From assembly GCA_036012125.1 (NCBI GenBank), contig DASCOS010000013.1, forward strand, positions 1-64,000: 64,000 nucleotides of DNA. Direction: 5' to 3'. Source of the DNA: Vicinamibacterales bacterium. GTDB lineage: Bacteria > Acidobacteriota > Vicinamibacteria > Vicinamibacterales > UBA823. Made by a program: the position numbers and the translations under genes. Below the pieces are notes generated by a model. It was not told the DNA's origin. It saw only the letters and a list, made by a program, of their open reading frames with translations, and made no database searches. Positions 33,489-42,847 of this stretch are shown here, in pieces. Numbering within the stretch: position 1 is the first letter of the stretch; each line of letters begins with the position of its first letter.

Positions 33489-34573
33489 ACTGCTGCACTT
33501 TCGATGACGTCGAGGGTGAGTTCGGCCGTACGCTTCCAGGAATAGCGGTCTATTACGTGGTCGACTGCTTGGGAAGTACTATTTAGGCCTGTGATGATTG
33601 CATTGGCGATGCTGTCGAGATCCCCTGGGACTGCGTATATTGCGGCTTCACCGTATACCTCTCTGGCCACTTCTGTGTCGAGAACGACCAATGATTGGCC
33701 TGCTGCTAAGGCTTCTAGTGGCGGAAGGCCAAAGCCTTCGTATTCCGAAAGAAAGGCGAACACGCGCGCCCGGCCGTAAAAGCTGGTAAGGCGTTTGTCA
33801 TCCACCCAACCATCGATAGACACTCGGTCGTCAATTCCAAGGCCCTTGCTAAGTTGTCCGAGATGTTCGAACGGGTAGGTTCGGTTACTTCCGATCACGG
33901 CTAGCCTAGCATCAGGTGCTCGTGTTAACACTCGAGTGAACGCAGAAAGAAGCCAGGGCAAGTGGCGGCGGGTAAAGATCGATCCGACAAAAAGTATCAA
34001 AGGTTCTTGGTGTTCTGGAGAGTTGGCCGAGGCCAAGTAATCATCTGCAGCCAGTGGGATCACAGTTATCCGTTCAGGTTGGACATTGAGCCAGTTAACG
34101 ATTTCACTTTTTGAGAAGTTGGATATGGTTAAGATTCTGTCGGCGCGGGAGACTGCACGACTCGCAAGGTAGCGGCGGCGAAGGCCTTCCTTCCATCTAA
34201 ACCACTCCGGACGTGCAAGAAATGACACGTCTGGGATAGTCACTACTATGGGACACTTAACTCTGAGTGGAGCAGAATAAGCTGGTGAAAAGAACACGTC
34301 TGGCTTTGCTGAGTTGACGGCAGGTGGAAGGGTTACTTGCTCCCACCAACTCCCTGTGGAACCAGGAACCACCTTGGTTCTAAATTGGCCACTATTTGCA
34401 GACAGAAGAGGAAGGAGTTGGTCTCCAGCTTCTGGCTTCCTAGGGAAATAAAGTGTGAATCTATGTGTCTTTCCGCGAGTTGAATCCGCCCACTTCTGAC
34501 ACAGGTTTGCTAAATAGCGTCCGATTCCGGTCGTATAGCCAAGCAACTCACGAGCGTCGATGCCTATGTGCAT
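33485..34573 (-). CDS. Glycosyltransferase family 4
   Basis: A 362-residue GT-B enzyme starting HIGIDARELLGYTTGIGRYL, with VGSIFTRRHLPWLLSAF and EYEGFGLPPLEALA (EX7E) in the nucleotide-binding half. Same local family as the genes at 31449 and 34595, suggesting duplication within the cluster. Donor unknown. Confidence 0.88.
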   Translation of the reverse strand: MHIGIDARELLGYTTGIGRYLANLCQKWADSTRGKTHRFTLYFPRKPEAGDQLLPLLSANSGQFRTKVVPGSTGSWWEQVTLPPAVNSAKPDVFFSPAYSAPLRVKCPIVVTIPDVSFLARPEWFRWKEGLRRRYLASRAVSRADRILTISNFSKSEIVNWLNVQPERITVIPLAADDYLASANSPEHQEPLILFVGSIFTRRHLPWLLSAFTRVLTRAPDARLAVIGSNRTYPFEHLGQLSKGLGIDDRVSIDGWVDDKRLTSFYGRARVFAFLSEYEGFGLPPLEALAAGQSLVVLDTEVAREVYGEAAIYAVPGDLDSIANAIITGLNSTSQAVDHVIDRYSWKRTAELTLDVIESAAV

Positions 34574-34594
34574 TAGCTGAGGCGGAGGTAAGCC

Positions 34595-35704
34595 TCATAA
34601 TCCTCGGCGGTGGCGAACCGCAGTTTCATACGCATTAAGAAGGATGCGCGCCGACTTGTCCCAATTATAAGCCTGCGATTGAATGAGACCACGGGCTACG
34701 CACCTATCAGCGTATTCCCGATCATCCAGGATCCTGGCCATGGACGCTTCGATTGCACTTTCGTCCTCGGGGTCAACAAGAGTGCCGGCATCACCAACCG
34801 TCTCTGGTAAGGCGCCTCGGTTTGCGGCCACCACTGGGACTCCCACGGTCATTGCTTCGAGAGCAGGAAGGCCGAAGCCTTCATCCAGCGATGGTAGGAC
34901 CACCATGCTGGCGCGGCGATAGAGCTTATAGCACTGGTCCCGAGAGACGTAGCCTAATACTCGAACCTTGTTATTAAGTTGCGATGCCTCGAGTTCTTTG
35001 AGCTCGTCTAATCCAGTCGGTGAGATTTGGCCAGCTAGAACGAGTTCTGGAGTGTCGGCGCGATGGTTAGCGAGCGAACGGTAAGCTCGCAATAATGTAG
35101 GGAGGTTCTTTCTTGGTTCGATCGAGCCAACGAAGAGAATATGTCCCTTATACGCTGGTGCACTACGTGGGGTCCAGGCTGGGGCACCATTGGTGCAAAG
35201 GATAATTCGCTCCATCGGAACCCCTAATTGTTTGCTTACGAGCGATGCTGTGTATTGGGAAGGCACAATTACACCATCTGCTCGCGTAGCGTGTTGTTCA
35301 GCTAAGGCTGGATAGTCGGAGCGTATCTCAGCTGATGTCTGGTCAGGATGGTTAAGGAAGTAAAGGTCGTGGATGGTGACGAAACACGCTGCTTGCCTTG
35401 AGGGGATCATGAGTGGATGCGGTGAATGGACCACGTCGTAATGTCCTGCTAGGAGTTCGATGGAGGGCCACTCTACGTTATGCCAAAGCCAGTTAAGGCA
35501 ACGAACTGGAATACGTCGATCAACCACGTGCGCATTGTCTACGGTGTTTGGTGACAGCCGATGACGCAAGGAGCTTGAAAAAATAGTTACCGACACATCT
35601 CTACAGGAACCCTCTGCAGCGATTGCCCGGGAAAGGTTGTGAGTGTGTTCACCAACACCAGTAGGCTGGTGTAGTGCAGGGCGATAGTCGATGAGGATGC
35701 GCAC
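34595..35704 (-). CDS. Glycosyltransferase family 4, first gene of the minus-strand glycan operon
   Basis: A GT-B enzyme opening RILIDYRPALHQPTGVGEH, with VGSIEPRKNLPTLLRAY and DEGFGLPALEAM (EX7E) in the C-terminal domain. I chose the GTG at 35704 because it places the conserved ILIDYRPAL strand at the N-terminus; the frame is open to a GTG at 35794, which would add 30 residues without family resemblance. No clear ribosome-binding site for either. Confidence 0.82.
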   Translation of the reverse strand: MRILIDYRPALHQPTGVGEHTHNLSRAIAAEGSCRDVSVTIFSSSLRHRLSPNTVDNAHVVDRRIPVRCLNWLWHNVEWPSIELLAGHYDVVHSPHPLMIPSRQAACFVTIHDLYFLNHPDQTSAEIRSDYPALAEQHATRADGVIVPSQYTASLVSKQLGVPMERIILCTNGAPAWTPRSAPAYKGHILFVGSIEPRKNLPTLLRAYRSLANHRADTPELVLAGQISPTGLDELKELEASQLNNKVRVLGYVSRDQCYKLYRRASMVVLPSLDEGFGLPALEAMTVGVPVVAANRGALPETVGDAGTLVDPEDESAIEASMARILDDREYADRCVARGLIQSQAYNWDKSARILLNAYETAVRHRRGL

Positions 35705-35940
35705 GTTGGACTGCTTGAGGTCCTGAACTTCACTTGGTTGAGGAGAGCCAACCTCCGGGTGGTCCCGGACGGTTACCGATGATAGCAGAGACACCTTAAA
35801 GACAAAAGGTTTGAAGTACGCAACCCCTTATTAATCAATAGCTTGACTGGTTATGCAGCCAATGTTACCGTTGATTCTTTGTCGATTGGGATGAGCGACC
35901 GACTGTTTCGAGTGGTAGTCAGACGACGGAGGCTGTTCGA
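35705..35940. promoter_or_regulatory. Divergent control region of the glycan cluster
   Basis: Separates the minus-strand glycosyltransferase operon from the plus-strand ugd-galE-msbA operon, so it must drive both. TTGACT near 35843 on the plus strand is a possible -35 box, with only a weak -10 (TGTTAC). GGAGG stands eight bases before the ugd ATG. Confidence 0.4.
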
Positions 35941-37242
35941 ATGAAGATTACAGTGGTTGGCACTGGCTACGTGGGTCTAGTTGTAGGAGCTGGTCTTGCC
36001 GAACACGGCAACGATGTTGTGTGTGTTGACATCGACCCGAAGAAGGTTCGAACTCTTCAACGAGGAAAGATTCCAATATTCGAGCCTGGCCTTGAGGAGT
36101 TGGTGAAGCGAAATCGATCGGAAAAACGTTTAAGTTTTACCCTAGAGCTTACCAAAGCAGTTCGCCGATCAGCCGTCGTTTTCATCGCAGTTAGCACTCC
36201 CGAAGGGGAGAGTGGGAACGCGGATATCAAGCAGGTGTTCACAGCTGCCCGAGATATTGCTCGTGCGATATCAGGATTTACCGTAGTGGTGATAAAGAGC
36301 ACGGTCCCTGTCGGTACCGCTATGCGAGTCAGAGAGATAATCGAACAGGAAACCAAGCACCCGTTTAGTGTCGTTAACAACCCCGAGTTTCTAAAGCAAG
36401 GTGCTGCAGTCGACGATTTCCTAAAACCGGCTCGGGTTGTAGTTGGAGCCGACGATTCTCGAGGTGCTGAGATTATGAAGAGGCTCTATGTGCCTCTCAC
36501 ACGTACTGGCGCTCCAATTCTCATCATGGATCACGCAAGTGCCGAACTCGCAAAGTATGCCGCAAATGCAATGTTGGCGACACGAGTGTCATTCATGAAC
36601 GATATTGCAAACGTTGCCGAGCAGGTCGGTGCAAATATTGACAGCGTCCGGCAGGCGATAGCGACCGATCCTCGTATTGGTTCCGCGTTCTTGTTTCCAG
36701 GAGTCGGCTACGGTGGAAGTTGTTTTCCTAAGGATCTCAAGGCCTTGCAGAACACGGCCAGAGCTAGCGGCTACGACTCTAAGTTACTTGCCGCGGTAGA
36801 GGCTATTAATGATGGCCAGTGGGTACGATTCGTCGACAAGATTAGGGCGTACTTCGGTGCACTCACTGGAAAACAGTTCGGCGTGTGGGGATTAGCATTC
36901 AAGCCGCGTACTGACGATATGCGTGAGGCGCCCTCGGTTCCGATAATTAAACGGCTATTGGCTGAGGGTGCCACGGTGCAGGCGTACGATCCCCAGGCCG
37001 AGCAAGCCGCGCGACGTATATTTGGTTCAAACCTGTCGTATGTAAATCGGAGTTACGATGCGATAAAAGGGGTAGATGCTCTGTTGATCGTAACCGAATG
37101 GAATGAGTTTCGTGAACTTGATTTTGAGAAGGTGCGATCCTTAATGCGTAGTCCAGTGATTTTTGATGGCAGGAACCTATTCTCTCCTGAAGAGATGCGT
37201 GACCATGGCTTCGTTTATGTTTCTATTGGTCGGCAATCGTGA
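35941..37242 (+). CDS. ugd: UDP-glucose 6-dehydrogenase
   Basis: Oxidises UDP-glucose to UDP-glucuronate with two NAD+. N-terminal NAD motif VGTGYVGLVVGAGLA, FIAVSTPEGESG, the VIKSTVPVGT segment and NNPEFLKQGAAVDDF are typical; the catalytic cysteine sits in GYGGSCFPKDLKAL (Cys260). C-terminal domain with GLAFKPRTDDMREAPS. 433 residues, complete. The product feeds the UXS-type decarboxylase at 27920 and possibly a glycosyltransferase. Overlaps galE by four bases (GTGA). Confidence 0.96.
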   Translation: MKITVVGTGYVGLVVGAGLAEHGNDVVCVDIDPKKVRTLQRGKIPIFEPGLEELVKRNRSEKRLSFTLELTKAVRRSAVVFIAVSTPEGESGNADIKQVFTAARDIARAISGFTVVVIKSTVPVGTAMRVREIIEQETKHPFSVVNNPEFLKQGAAVDDFLKPARVVVGADDSRGAEIMKRLYVPLTRTGAPILIMDHASAELAKYAANAMLATRVSFMNDIANVAEQVGANIDSVRQAIATDPRIGSAFLFPGVGYGGSCFPKDLKALQNTARASGYDSKLLAAVEAINDGQWVRFVDKIRAYFGALTGKQFGVWGLAFKPRTDDMREAPSVPIIKRLLAEGATVQAYDPQAEQAARRIFGSNLSYVNRSYDAIKGVDALLIVTEWNEFRELDFEKVRSLMRSPVIFDGRNLFSPEEMRDHGFVYVSIGRQS

Positions 37243-38237
37243 GTAATGTGCTGGTTGTTGGTGGTGCGGGATATATCGGCAGTCATGCGTGTCTGGCCCT
37301 GCGTGAGGCCGGGCATGAAGTGGTTGTATACGACAACCTTTCTACTGGGCATCGGGAGGCAGTCCTAGGTGGTGTGCTTGTTGATGGTGATGTCAGGGAT
37401 GTTGAAAAACTCAAGGAAGCCTTGAGGAACTATAGAGTGGCGGTCGTGATGCATTTCGCGGCCCTTATTTCGGTGGCGGACTCGGTATCGAATCCAATTG
37501 CATACTACGGGGCCAATGTTGAAGGTACGCTGTCACTTCTCAGTGCAATGGTAGATGTGGGAGTTGAGGTGATGGTGTTTTCATCTACGGCTGCAGTGTA
37601 CGGGAAGCCAGATTATTCGCCAATGTGTGAGGATCACCCGACTAGGCCACTGAATGCATACGGAGAAAGCAAGCTAGCAATTGAACGTGCTTTTCCTCAC
37701 TATGAACGAGCTTACGGCCTCAAGATCAGCAAGTTGCGTTATTTCAATGCTAGCGGTGCCGACTCGAAAGGTCGTCTTGGAGAAGTGCATGATCCGGAAA
37801 CTCATCTGATACCACGAGCGTTCAACGCAATACTAGGGGGGGCTCCACTTGAGATCTTTGGAGAGGAGTACTCAACCCCAGATGGAACCTGTCTGAGAGA
37901 TTTCGTGCACGTCACAGATTTAGCGGATGCTCACGTCCGTGTGCTTAGGCACCTTCAAGATGGGGGCGAGTCAGGTGTTTACAACGTTGGAACGGGCAGT
38001 GCTTATTCAGTTAGGGAAGTTATTCAAATGGTTGAGAAGGTGACTGGTCAAAGGGTCCCCACCATAAGTTCTCCGCGACGCATTGGCGACCCGAGCTCCC
38101 TCCTGGCTGCAAGTGATCGCATTCAGAACGAGCTTGGTTGGATGCCGATACATTCGGATCTCCAGGATATCGTTGAGAGCGCTTGGCGGTGGCATCAAAC
38201 TGGTTGGCACGGCAGTGCGACAGGAGATGCGGGGTGA
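37239..38237 (+). CDS. galE: UDP-glucose 4-epimerase
   Basis: Interconverts UDP-glucose and UDP-galactose. NAD motif VVGGAGYIGSHACLAL, NLSTGH, the SSTAAVYG loop with catalytic Ser/Thr, the YGESKLAIE tyrosine-lysine pair and RYFNASGAD; 332 residues, normal. It begins with GTG overlapping the ugd stop, and its own stop overlaps the next GTG, so three genes are translationally linked. Confidence 0.95.
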   Translation: MSNVLVVGGAGYIGSHACLALREAGHEVVVYDNLSTGHREAVLGGVLVDGDVRDVEKLKEALRNYRVAVVMHFAALISVADSVSNPIAYYGANVEGTLSLLSAMVDVGVEVMVFSSTAAVYGKPDYSPMCEDHPTRPLNAYGESKLAIERAFPHYERAYGLKISKLRYFNASGADSKGRLGEVHDPETHLIPRAFNAILGGAPLEIFGEEYSTPDGTCLRDFVHVTDLADAHVRVLRHLQDGGESGVYNVGTGSAYSVREVIQMVEKVTGQRVPTISSPRRIGDPSSLLAASDRIQNELGWMPIHSDLQDIVESAWRWHQTGWHGSATGDAG

Positions 38238-40063
38238 CACCGGTTCGACGCCTATGGCATTACGCATGGCCCTACCGCATTCGGTTACTTGCGGCACTAG
38301 TAGCCATGGGCGTGTTTGGAGCCGCTTCCGCTGGCCTGGCTTATTTAATTAAACCAATCTTCGACGATGTTCTGCCTAATCGTGAGCAGCTCGGTTTTGT
38401 GGTTGGCACGATGATTGGTTGTTACCTTCTTAAGGGCGCGAGCTCATACGTATCAACTTATCTAATGACCGGAGTGGGCCAGCGGGTAGTTCGCAATGTT
38501 CGGAATCAACTGTTTAGTCACATAGTTAATCAGTCGGCCGGATTCTTTTCATCTCGTATGACGGGGCGGCTTGTGTCACGCATCACAAACGATGTGAATC
38601 AGATTCAGCTAGCCGTGTCGGTAACTGTTGGCGATCTACTCAGGGAGTCGTTAGCACTGGTCGGTTATGGGGCCCTGCTGTTCTATATAGATTCTGGATT
38701 GGCTCTGGTCTGTTTGACCGGTGCCCCCGTAGTCATTTATCCGTTGGTTCGGCTAGGGCAGCGAGTTCGGAGAACCACTCGTCGAAGCCAAGAAGAAATG
38801 GAACATTTGCATCACATTTCAACTGAAGCATTCAGTGGCCATCGAATCGTTAAGGCGTTCAGCGCTGAATCACATGAGGTTGAGAGGTTTAAGAGTTCTT
38901 CGGAAAGCTTGTTCCGAACGAATATGAAGGTCATGGGTTCCATTGCGGCCCTACCACCGCTTATGGAGTTCCTGGGCGGGCTTTGCGTGGCTGGTGCTCT
39001 CTGGTACGGCAGTCGCGAAATCGTTGCGCTTCGTCTAACCTCCGGCGAGTTCGCATCTTTCATCGCTGCGCTACTTATGATGTATGGCCCGGTTAAAAAG
39101 CTAAGCAGGGTCACCGCTGGTCTTCAGCAAGCTTCTGTGTCTGCTCAGCGGATATTTGAAATACTCGATGTGCACACTGAAGTTGTGGACCGACCGTCAG
39201 CAAAACCCCTGGGTGAATTGCAGCAAAGTATTTCATTCAAGGACGTAGGGTTTTCCTATGAAGGTTCTGATGGTAACTCGGTGCTTCAAAATATCACCCT
39301 CACGGTGCAGCCCGGCCAGGTGGTTGCGTTTGTCGGGCTTAGTGGATCAGGCAAGACAACCCTCGTAAATCTTATAGCCCGCTTCTATGATGTCACTCAG
39401 GGCGCAATTTTGCTGGATGGCGTCGATATTCGTGATGGAACATTGAGGTCGTTGCGCGGGCAAATTGCGATGGTTACCCAGGACACCATTTTGTTCGACG
39501 GAACGATTGCGCAAAACATTGCCTATGGTTTCCGCGACGCCTCTCAAGATGCGATTGAGGAGGCTTCACGGATTGCGCATGCACATGAGTTTATTAGTGA
39601 ACTGTCGAATGGTTACGAGACGCAAGTAGGGGAAGGAGCTCAGAGGTTATCAGGAGGCCAACGACAACGGCTTGCGATAGCCAGGGCCTTGCTTACCAAC
39701 GCTCCTATTTTGATTCTTGATGAAGCCACCTCGGCACTCGATAGTGAGTCGGAGGAACTGGTTCAGAAGGCATTCACGCGTCTGCTCTCGAATCGCACGT
39801 CGTTCGTGATTGCCCATAGACTGTCAACGGTTCGACGAGCTGATGTCATTGTCGTATTGGATGCTGGGCGGATAGTTGAGACCGGACGACACGATGACCT
39901 TCTGCAGCGTGATGATGGAGTGTATAGAAAGCTTTATGACATGCAAATCTTTGATCGGCCGAGAGCACAGTCAGCGGAATGCGAGGATGTTGAAAGGTCA
40001 ATGAGCGGAGTTGGTTATATGGCTAATGAGCACGCAGACCTTGGAGTCAAGAGAGATGATTAG
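38234..40063 (+). CDS. ABC transporter, permease-ATPase fusion (MsbA/lipid flippase type)
   Basis: A half-transporter: six membrane helices (residues ~15-310), then an ATPase with Walker A GLSGSGKTT, Q-loop, signature LSGGQRQRLAIARAL, Walker B ILILDEATSALD and the H-loop AHRLS. Closest to MsbA lipid A/lipid-linked sugar flippases. The GTG at 38234 overlaps the galE stop (GTGA), a better start than the open frame at 38183. As no Wzx is seen in the glycan cluster, it may flip the lipid-linked product, or it may be the housekeeping lipid A exporter; context does not decide. Confidence 0.9.
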   Translation: MTPVRRLWHYAWPYRIRLLAALVAMGVFGAASAGLAYLIKPIFDDVLPNREQLGFVVGTMIGCYLLKGASSYVSTYLMTGVGQRVVRNVRNQLFSHIVNQSAGFFSSRMTGRLVSRITNDVNQIQLAVSVTVGDLLRESLALVGYGALLFYIDSGLALVCLTGAPVVIYPLVRLGQRVRRTTRRSQEEMEHLHHISTEAFSGHRIVKAFSAESHEVERFKSSSESLFRTNMKVMGSIAALPPLMEFLGGLCVAGALWYGSREIVALRLTSGEFASFIAALLMMYGPVKKLSRVTAGLQQASVSAQRIFEILDVHTEVVDRPSAKPLGELQQSISFKDVGFSYEGSDGNSVLQNITLTVQPGQVVAFVGLSGSGKTTLVNLIARFYDVTQGAILLDGVDIRDGTLRSLRGQIAMVTQDTILFDGTIAQNIAYGFRDASQDAIEEASRIAHAHEFISELSNGYETQVGEGAQRLSGGQRQRLAIARALLTNAPILILDEATSALDSESEELVQKAFTRLLSNRTSFVIAHRLSTVRRADVIVVLDAGRIVETGRHDDLLQRDDGVYRKLYDMQIFDRPRAQSAECEDVERSMSGVGYMANEHADLGVKRDD

Positions 40064-40949
40064 GTCGATGACAGGTTTTGCCAGTGTTGACATTGAACAC
40101 CCCATGGTAGCCCTGAGTGTGACTCTGCGAAGTGTAAATCATCGACATTTGGATCTACACGTTCGACTGCCGAGTCCACTACTAGCTCTGGAGTCTCGGC
40201 TACGTACACAGGTGCAGCAGCAACTCACTCGAGGACGAGTCGAGCTGAATGTAAGTGCGCAATTTGTCCAGCGAGGTGGCCTTGAGGTTGAGGTTAACGA
40301 GGCACTAGTCAAGAGATTAAGTGAAGCCCTTAATCGGGTGAGGGCGAGTGGTCTCTCAATTGCTGATTTGACCGCTGGTGACCTTCTGCATTTACCCCAC
40401 GCCCTTGAATTCAAGGAGGCTGCTTCGGATGCTGACGTTGCATCACAGCCTGACGTTATAGAAGTTGTGACCGGGGCCGTGGCCCAAGCTCTTGATGAAT
40501 TGATCACCATGCGGTCTACCGAGGGAGAGTTTCTGCTCGCTGACTTGGATTCAAGATGCGTTTTAGTCGGTAACCTCATCGCGAAACTCGAGATCTCTGC
40601 TGCTCACGCTAAGGGGGTGCTAGAGGCTCGACTCAGCGACCGTATTGAGGAATTGGTGGGAGAAATAGAAGTGGACCAGGGGGTGGTTGCCCAGGAAATT
40701 GTAAAATTTGTCGCTCGTTCAGATATTGATGAAGAGATTGTTCGATTGAAGGGACATCTAGTCCATTGGCGGACGATCGTGGATGATAATCTGGCTTGCG
40801 GACGGCGTTTGGATTTTCTGCTTCAAGAGATGAACCGTGAGATTAACACTATCGGTTCTAAGGCTGAAGGATTGGAGGTGTCGGAGTTAATTGTTTCAGC
40901 CAAGGCAGAGCTCGAGCGGCTTCGTGAACAGGTGCAAAATGTTGAATAA
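40056..40949 (+). CDS. YicC family endoribonuclease-like protein
   Basis: Begins MIRSMTGFAS, the family signature, followed by LRSVNHRHLDLHVRLP and TRGRVELN. The C-terminal DUF1732 region ends with the conserved CGRRLDFLLQEMNREINTIGSKA. E. coli YicC is an Mn-dependent endoribonuclease acting on small RNAs. The start at 40056 overlaps the transporter stop. Sits before gmk as in many bacteria. Confidence 0.93.
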   Translation: MIRSMTGFASVDIEHPMVALSVTLRSVNHRHLDLHVRLPSPLLALESRLRTQVQQQLTRGRVELNVSAQFVQRGGLEVEVNEALVKRLSEALNRVRASGLSIADLTAGDLLHLPHALEFKEAASDADVASQPDVIEVVTGAVAQALDELITMRSTEGEFLLADLDSRCVLVGNLIAKLEISAAHAKGVLEARLSDRIEELVGEIEVDQGVVAQEIVKFVARSDIDEEIVRLKGHLVHWRTIVDDNLACGRRLDFLLQEMNREINTIGSKAEGLEVSELIVSAKAELERLREQVQNVE

Positions 40950-40969
40950 AGTTGAAGACAAGGCATAGC

Positions 40970-41587
40970 GTGCGCAAAGGTTCACTATTTGTAATCTCCG
41001 CTCCGTCGGGGACCGGTAAGACAAGCCTTGTTGAGCGCTTGGTCGAGTCGATGCCAACTGTGGTCAAGTCTCGTTCGTATACAGCGCGAAGTCCTCGACA
41101 GGGTGAAACGAGGGGCGTGGATTATAGCTTTGTTAGTCGTGCAGCCTTTGAAAAGATGGTCAATTGCGACGAATTTCTTGAATGGGCGAATGTTTTTGGA
41201 AATCTCTACGGCACGTCGAAGGCGGATATAGAAGAGAAGATGGCGGGTGGTCTAGATGTGGCCTTAGTTATTGATGTAAAAGGCGCGCGTCAAGTTCGTC
41301 TGAGATCGGCTAATGCCACAACCATTTTTATTCTTCCCCCTTCACCTTGCGTCCTCGAATCACGCCTTCGAAGCCGTAATCAGAATAGCGACCAGGAGAT
41401 TCAGGAGCGCCTCAGCGTGGCGCGGGAAGAAGTGAAAGCATTTGATGAGTACGACTACGTGATTATCAATGACGATTTCGATGCAGCCCTCAGTCGCTTA
41501 AAGGCAATAGTAACTGGTTGCGGTGACACATCGCTGGAAGCTGGGTCCTATGTGGACGACATAGTCGCGACATTCGAGTTAAAGTAG
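40970..41587 (+). CDS. gmk: Guanylate kinase
   Basis: Phosphorylates GMP to GDP. P-loop SAPSGTGKTS; GMP-binding SRSYTARSPRQGETRGVDYSFV and the lid region. The GTG at 40970 gives the usual MRKGSLFVISAP opening; a TTG at 40952 is the longer choice. The end of the protein lies three bases before coaBC; the omega-subunit gene rpoZ that often follows gmk is absent here. Confidence 0.95.
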   Translation: MRKGSLFVISAPSGTGKTSLVERLVESMPTVVKSRSYTARSPRQGETRGVDYSFVSRAAFEKMVNCDEFLEWANVFGNLYGTSKADIEEKMAGGLDVALVIDVKGARQVRLRSANATTIFILPPSPCVLESRLRSRNQNSDQEIQERLSVAREEVKAFDEYDYVIINDDFDAALSRLKAIVTGCGDTSLEAGSYVDDIVATFELK

Positions 41588-41590
41588 AGT

Positions 41591-42847
41591 ATGGCTTTTA
41601 TCGCATTAGGAGTAACCGGTAGCGTTGCCGCCTACAAGGCGGTGGAGGTGGCGCGCGGGCTCCAAAAGAATGGCCACGATGTAACTGTCATTATGACAGC
41701 TGCAGCGGAACGGTTTATTGGCCCACTTACCTTTGAGGCGATCACGCGTCGAGATGTCATTACAGATCAGTTTGCAGAGGGCCTGAATACTTCTGTCGAG
41801 CATGTATCGATGGCGTCTGCGATTGACTCACTCGTCGTGGCTCCGGCGACGGCAAATATCATCGGTAAGTTTGCAAACGGTATTGCGGACGACTTCCTCA
41901 CCTCTATGCATTTGGTGACCAGGGCACCAATATTAATGGCACCAGCAATGAACACAAATATGTGGGGTCATGTTGCAGTTGAGCGAAACCTGGAGGTGCT
42001 CCGCGGGAGAGGTGTCCGCTTCGTTGAGCCGACCGAGGGTAACTTAGCCTGCGGATGGACTGGTCCTGGTCGCCTTGCCGAGCCCTCAAGTATCGTCACT
42101 GCTGTAGAAGAAAGCCTGCGCCCACGCGGCTCGCTTCTTGGCCGACGCCTCTTGATCACGGCCGGTCCAACATATGAGGATCTTGATCCGGTAAGATTTT
42201 TGGGGAATCGTTCGACCGGGCGAATGGGGCGGGCCTTGGCCCAAGCGGCAACCCGAAGAGGAGCCCGAGTTATTCTGGTAGCCGGGCCTATCTCTTTGGA
42301 AATGCCTGCAGGTGTCGAGGTTGTTAAGGTGAGGTCAGCCTCCGAGATGTACCGGTCGGTTATGGAACGTAAGACTGAAGCAGACGCAATGATTTTGGCA
42401 GCGGCGGTCGCAGACTATACACCGACCAACGGTCCACGGAGCCAAAAGCTTTGCAAGGATCAGCACGTTGAGACGATAAAGCTTACCCGGACATTGGATA
42501 TTTTGGCGGACCTGGGAGCTTGGCGAGCTTGGCAGTCGAGCCCTCTGCTTGTCGGATTTGCTGCTGAAACCGAAGAGATGCTTGTGCACGCTAGGGCAAA
42601 GTTGAAAGCGAAGAACGTCGATCTAATCGTTGCGAACAATGTGTCCCAGCCAGATACAGGTTTTGGCGTTGATACAAACGCAGTTACTCTTGTATCTCAC
42701 GATGTTGAAACATCCGTGCCGTTGCAAACCAAGAACGAAATTGCCGAAGTAATTCTCGATCGTGTCGAGGAATTGTTACGGGGCCGAGAAGCCGAGGGTC
42801 CTCAGAAAGTGCTAAGTGAAACCGCACACCGTAACAGCGCATCTTAA
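41591..42847 (+). CDS. coaBC: Bifunctional phosphopantothenoylcysteine decarboxylase / phosphopantothenate-cysteine ligase
   Basis: Two consecutive steps of coenzyme A synthesis. The N-terminal CoaC flavoprotein domain has ALGVTGSVAAYKAVEV, the PATANIIGKFANGIADD stretch with its NxG-type region, and the active-site PAMNTNMW; the C-terminal CoaB domain starts LLITAGPTYEDLDPVRFLGN and includes AAVADYTP and LVGFAAET. 418 residues, complete. The frame end overlaps the next gene by 32 bases. Confidence 0.96.
   Translation: MAFIALGVTGSVAAYKAVEVARGLQKNGHDVTVIMTAAAERFIGPLTFEAITRRDVITDQFAEGLNTSVEHVSMASAIDSLVVAPATANIIGKFANGIADDFLTSMHLVTRAPILMAPAMNTNMWGHVAVERNLEVLRGRGVRFVEPTEGNLACGWTGPGRLAEPSSIVTAVEESLRPRGSLLGRRLLITAGPTYEDLDPVRFLGNRSTGRMGRALAQAATRRGARVILVAGPISLEMPAGVEVVKVRSASEMYRSVMERKTEADAMILAAAVADYTPTNGPRSQKLCKDQHVETIKLTRTLDILADLGAWRAWQSSPLLVGFAAETEEMLVHARAKLKAKNVDLIVANNVSQPDTGFGVDTNAVTLVSHDVETSVPLQTKNEIAEVILDRVEELLRGREAEGPQKVLSETAHRNSAS

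Noticed and set aside
36057-36380. Minus-strand frames within ugd
   Set aside because: Shadow of a strongly conserved plus-strand gene.
38183-38233. Upstream start for the ABC transporter
   Set aside because: The stretch is antisense-free but overlaps galE in another frame; the GTG at 38234 with a GTGA overlap fits the family start.
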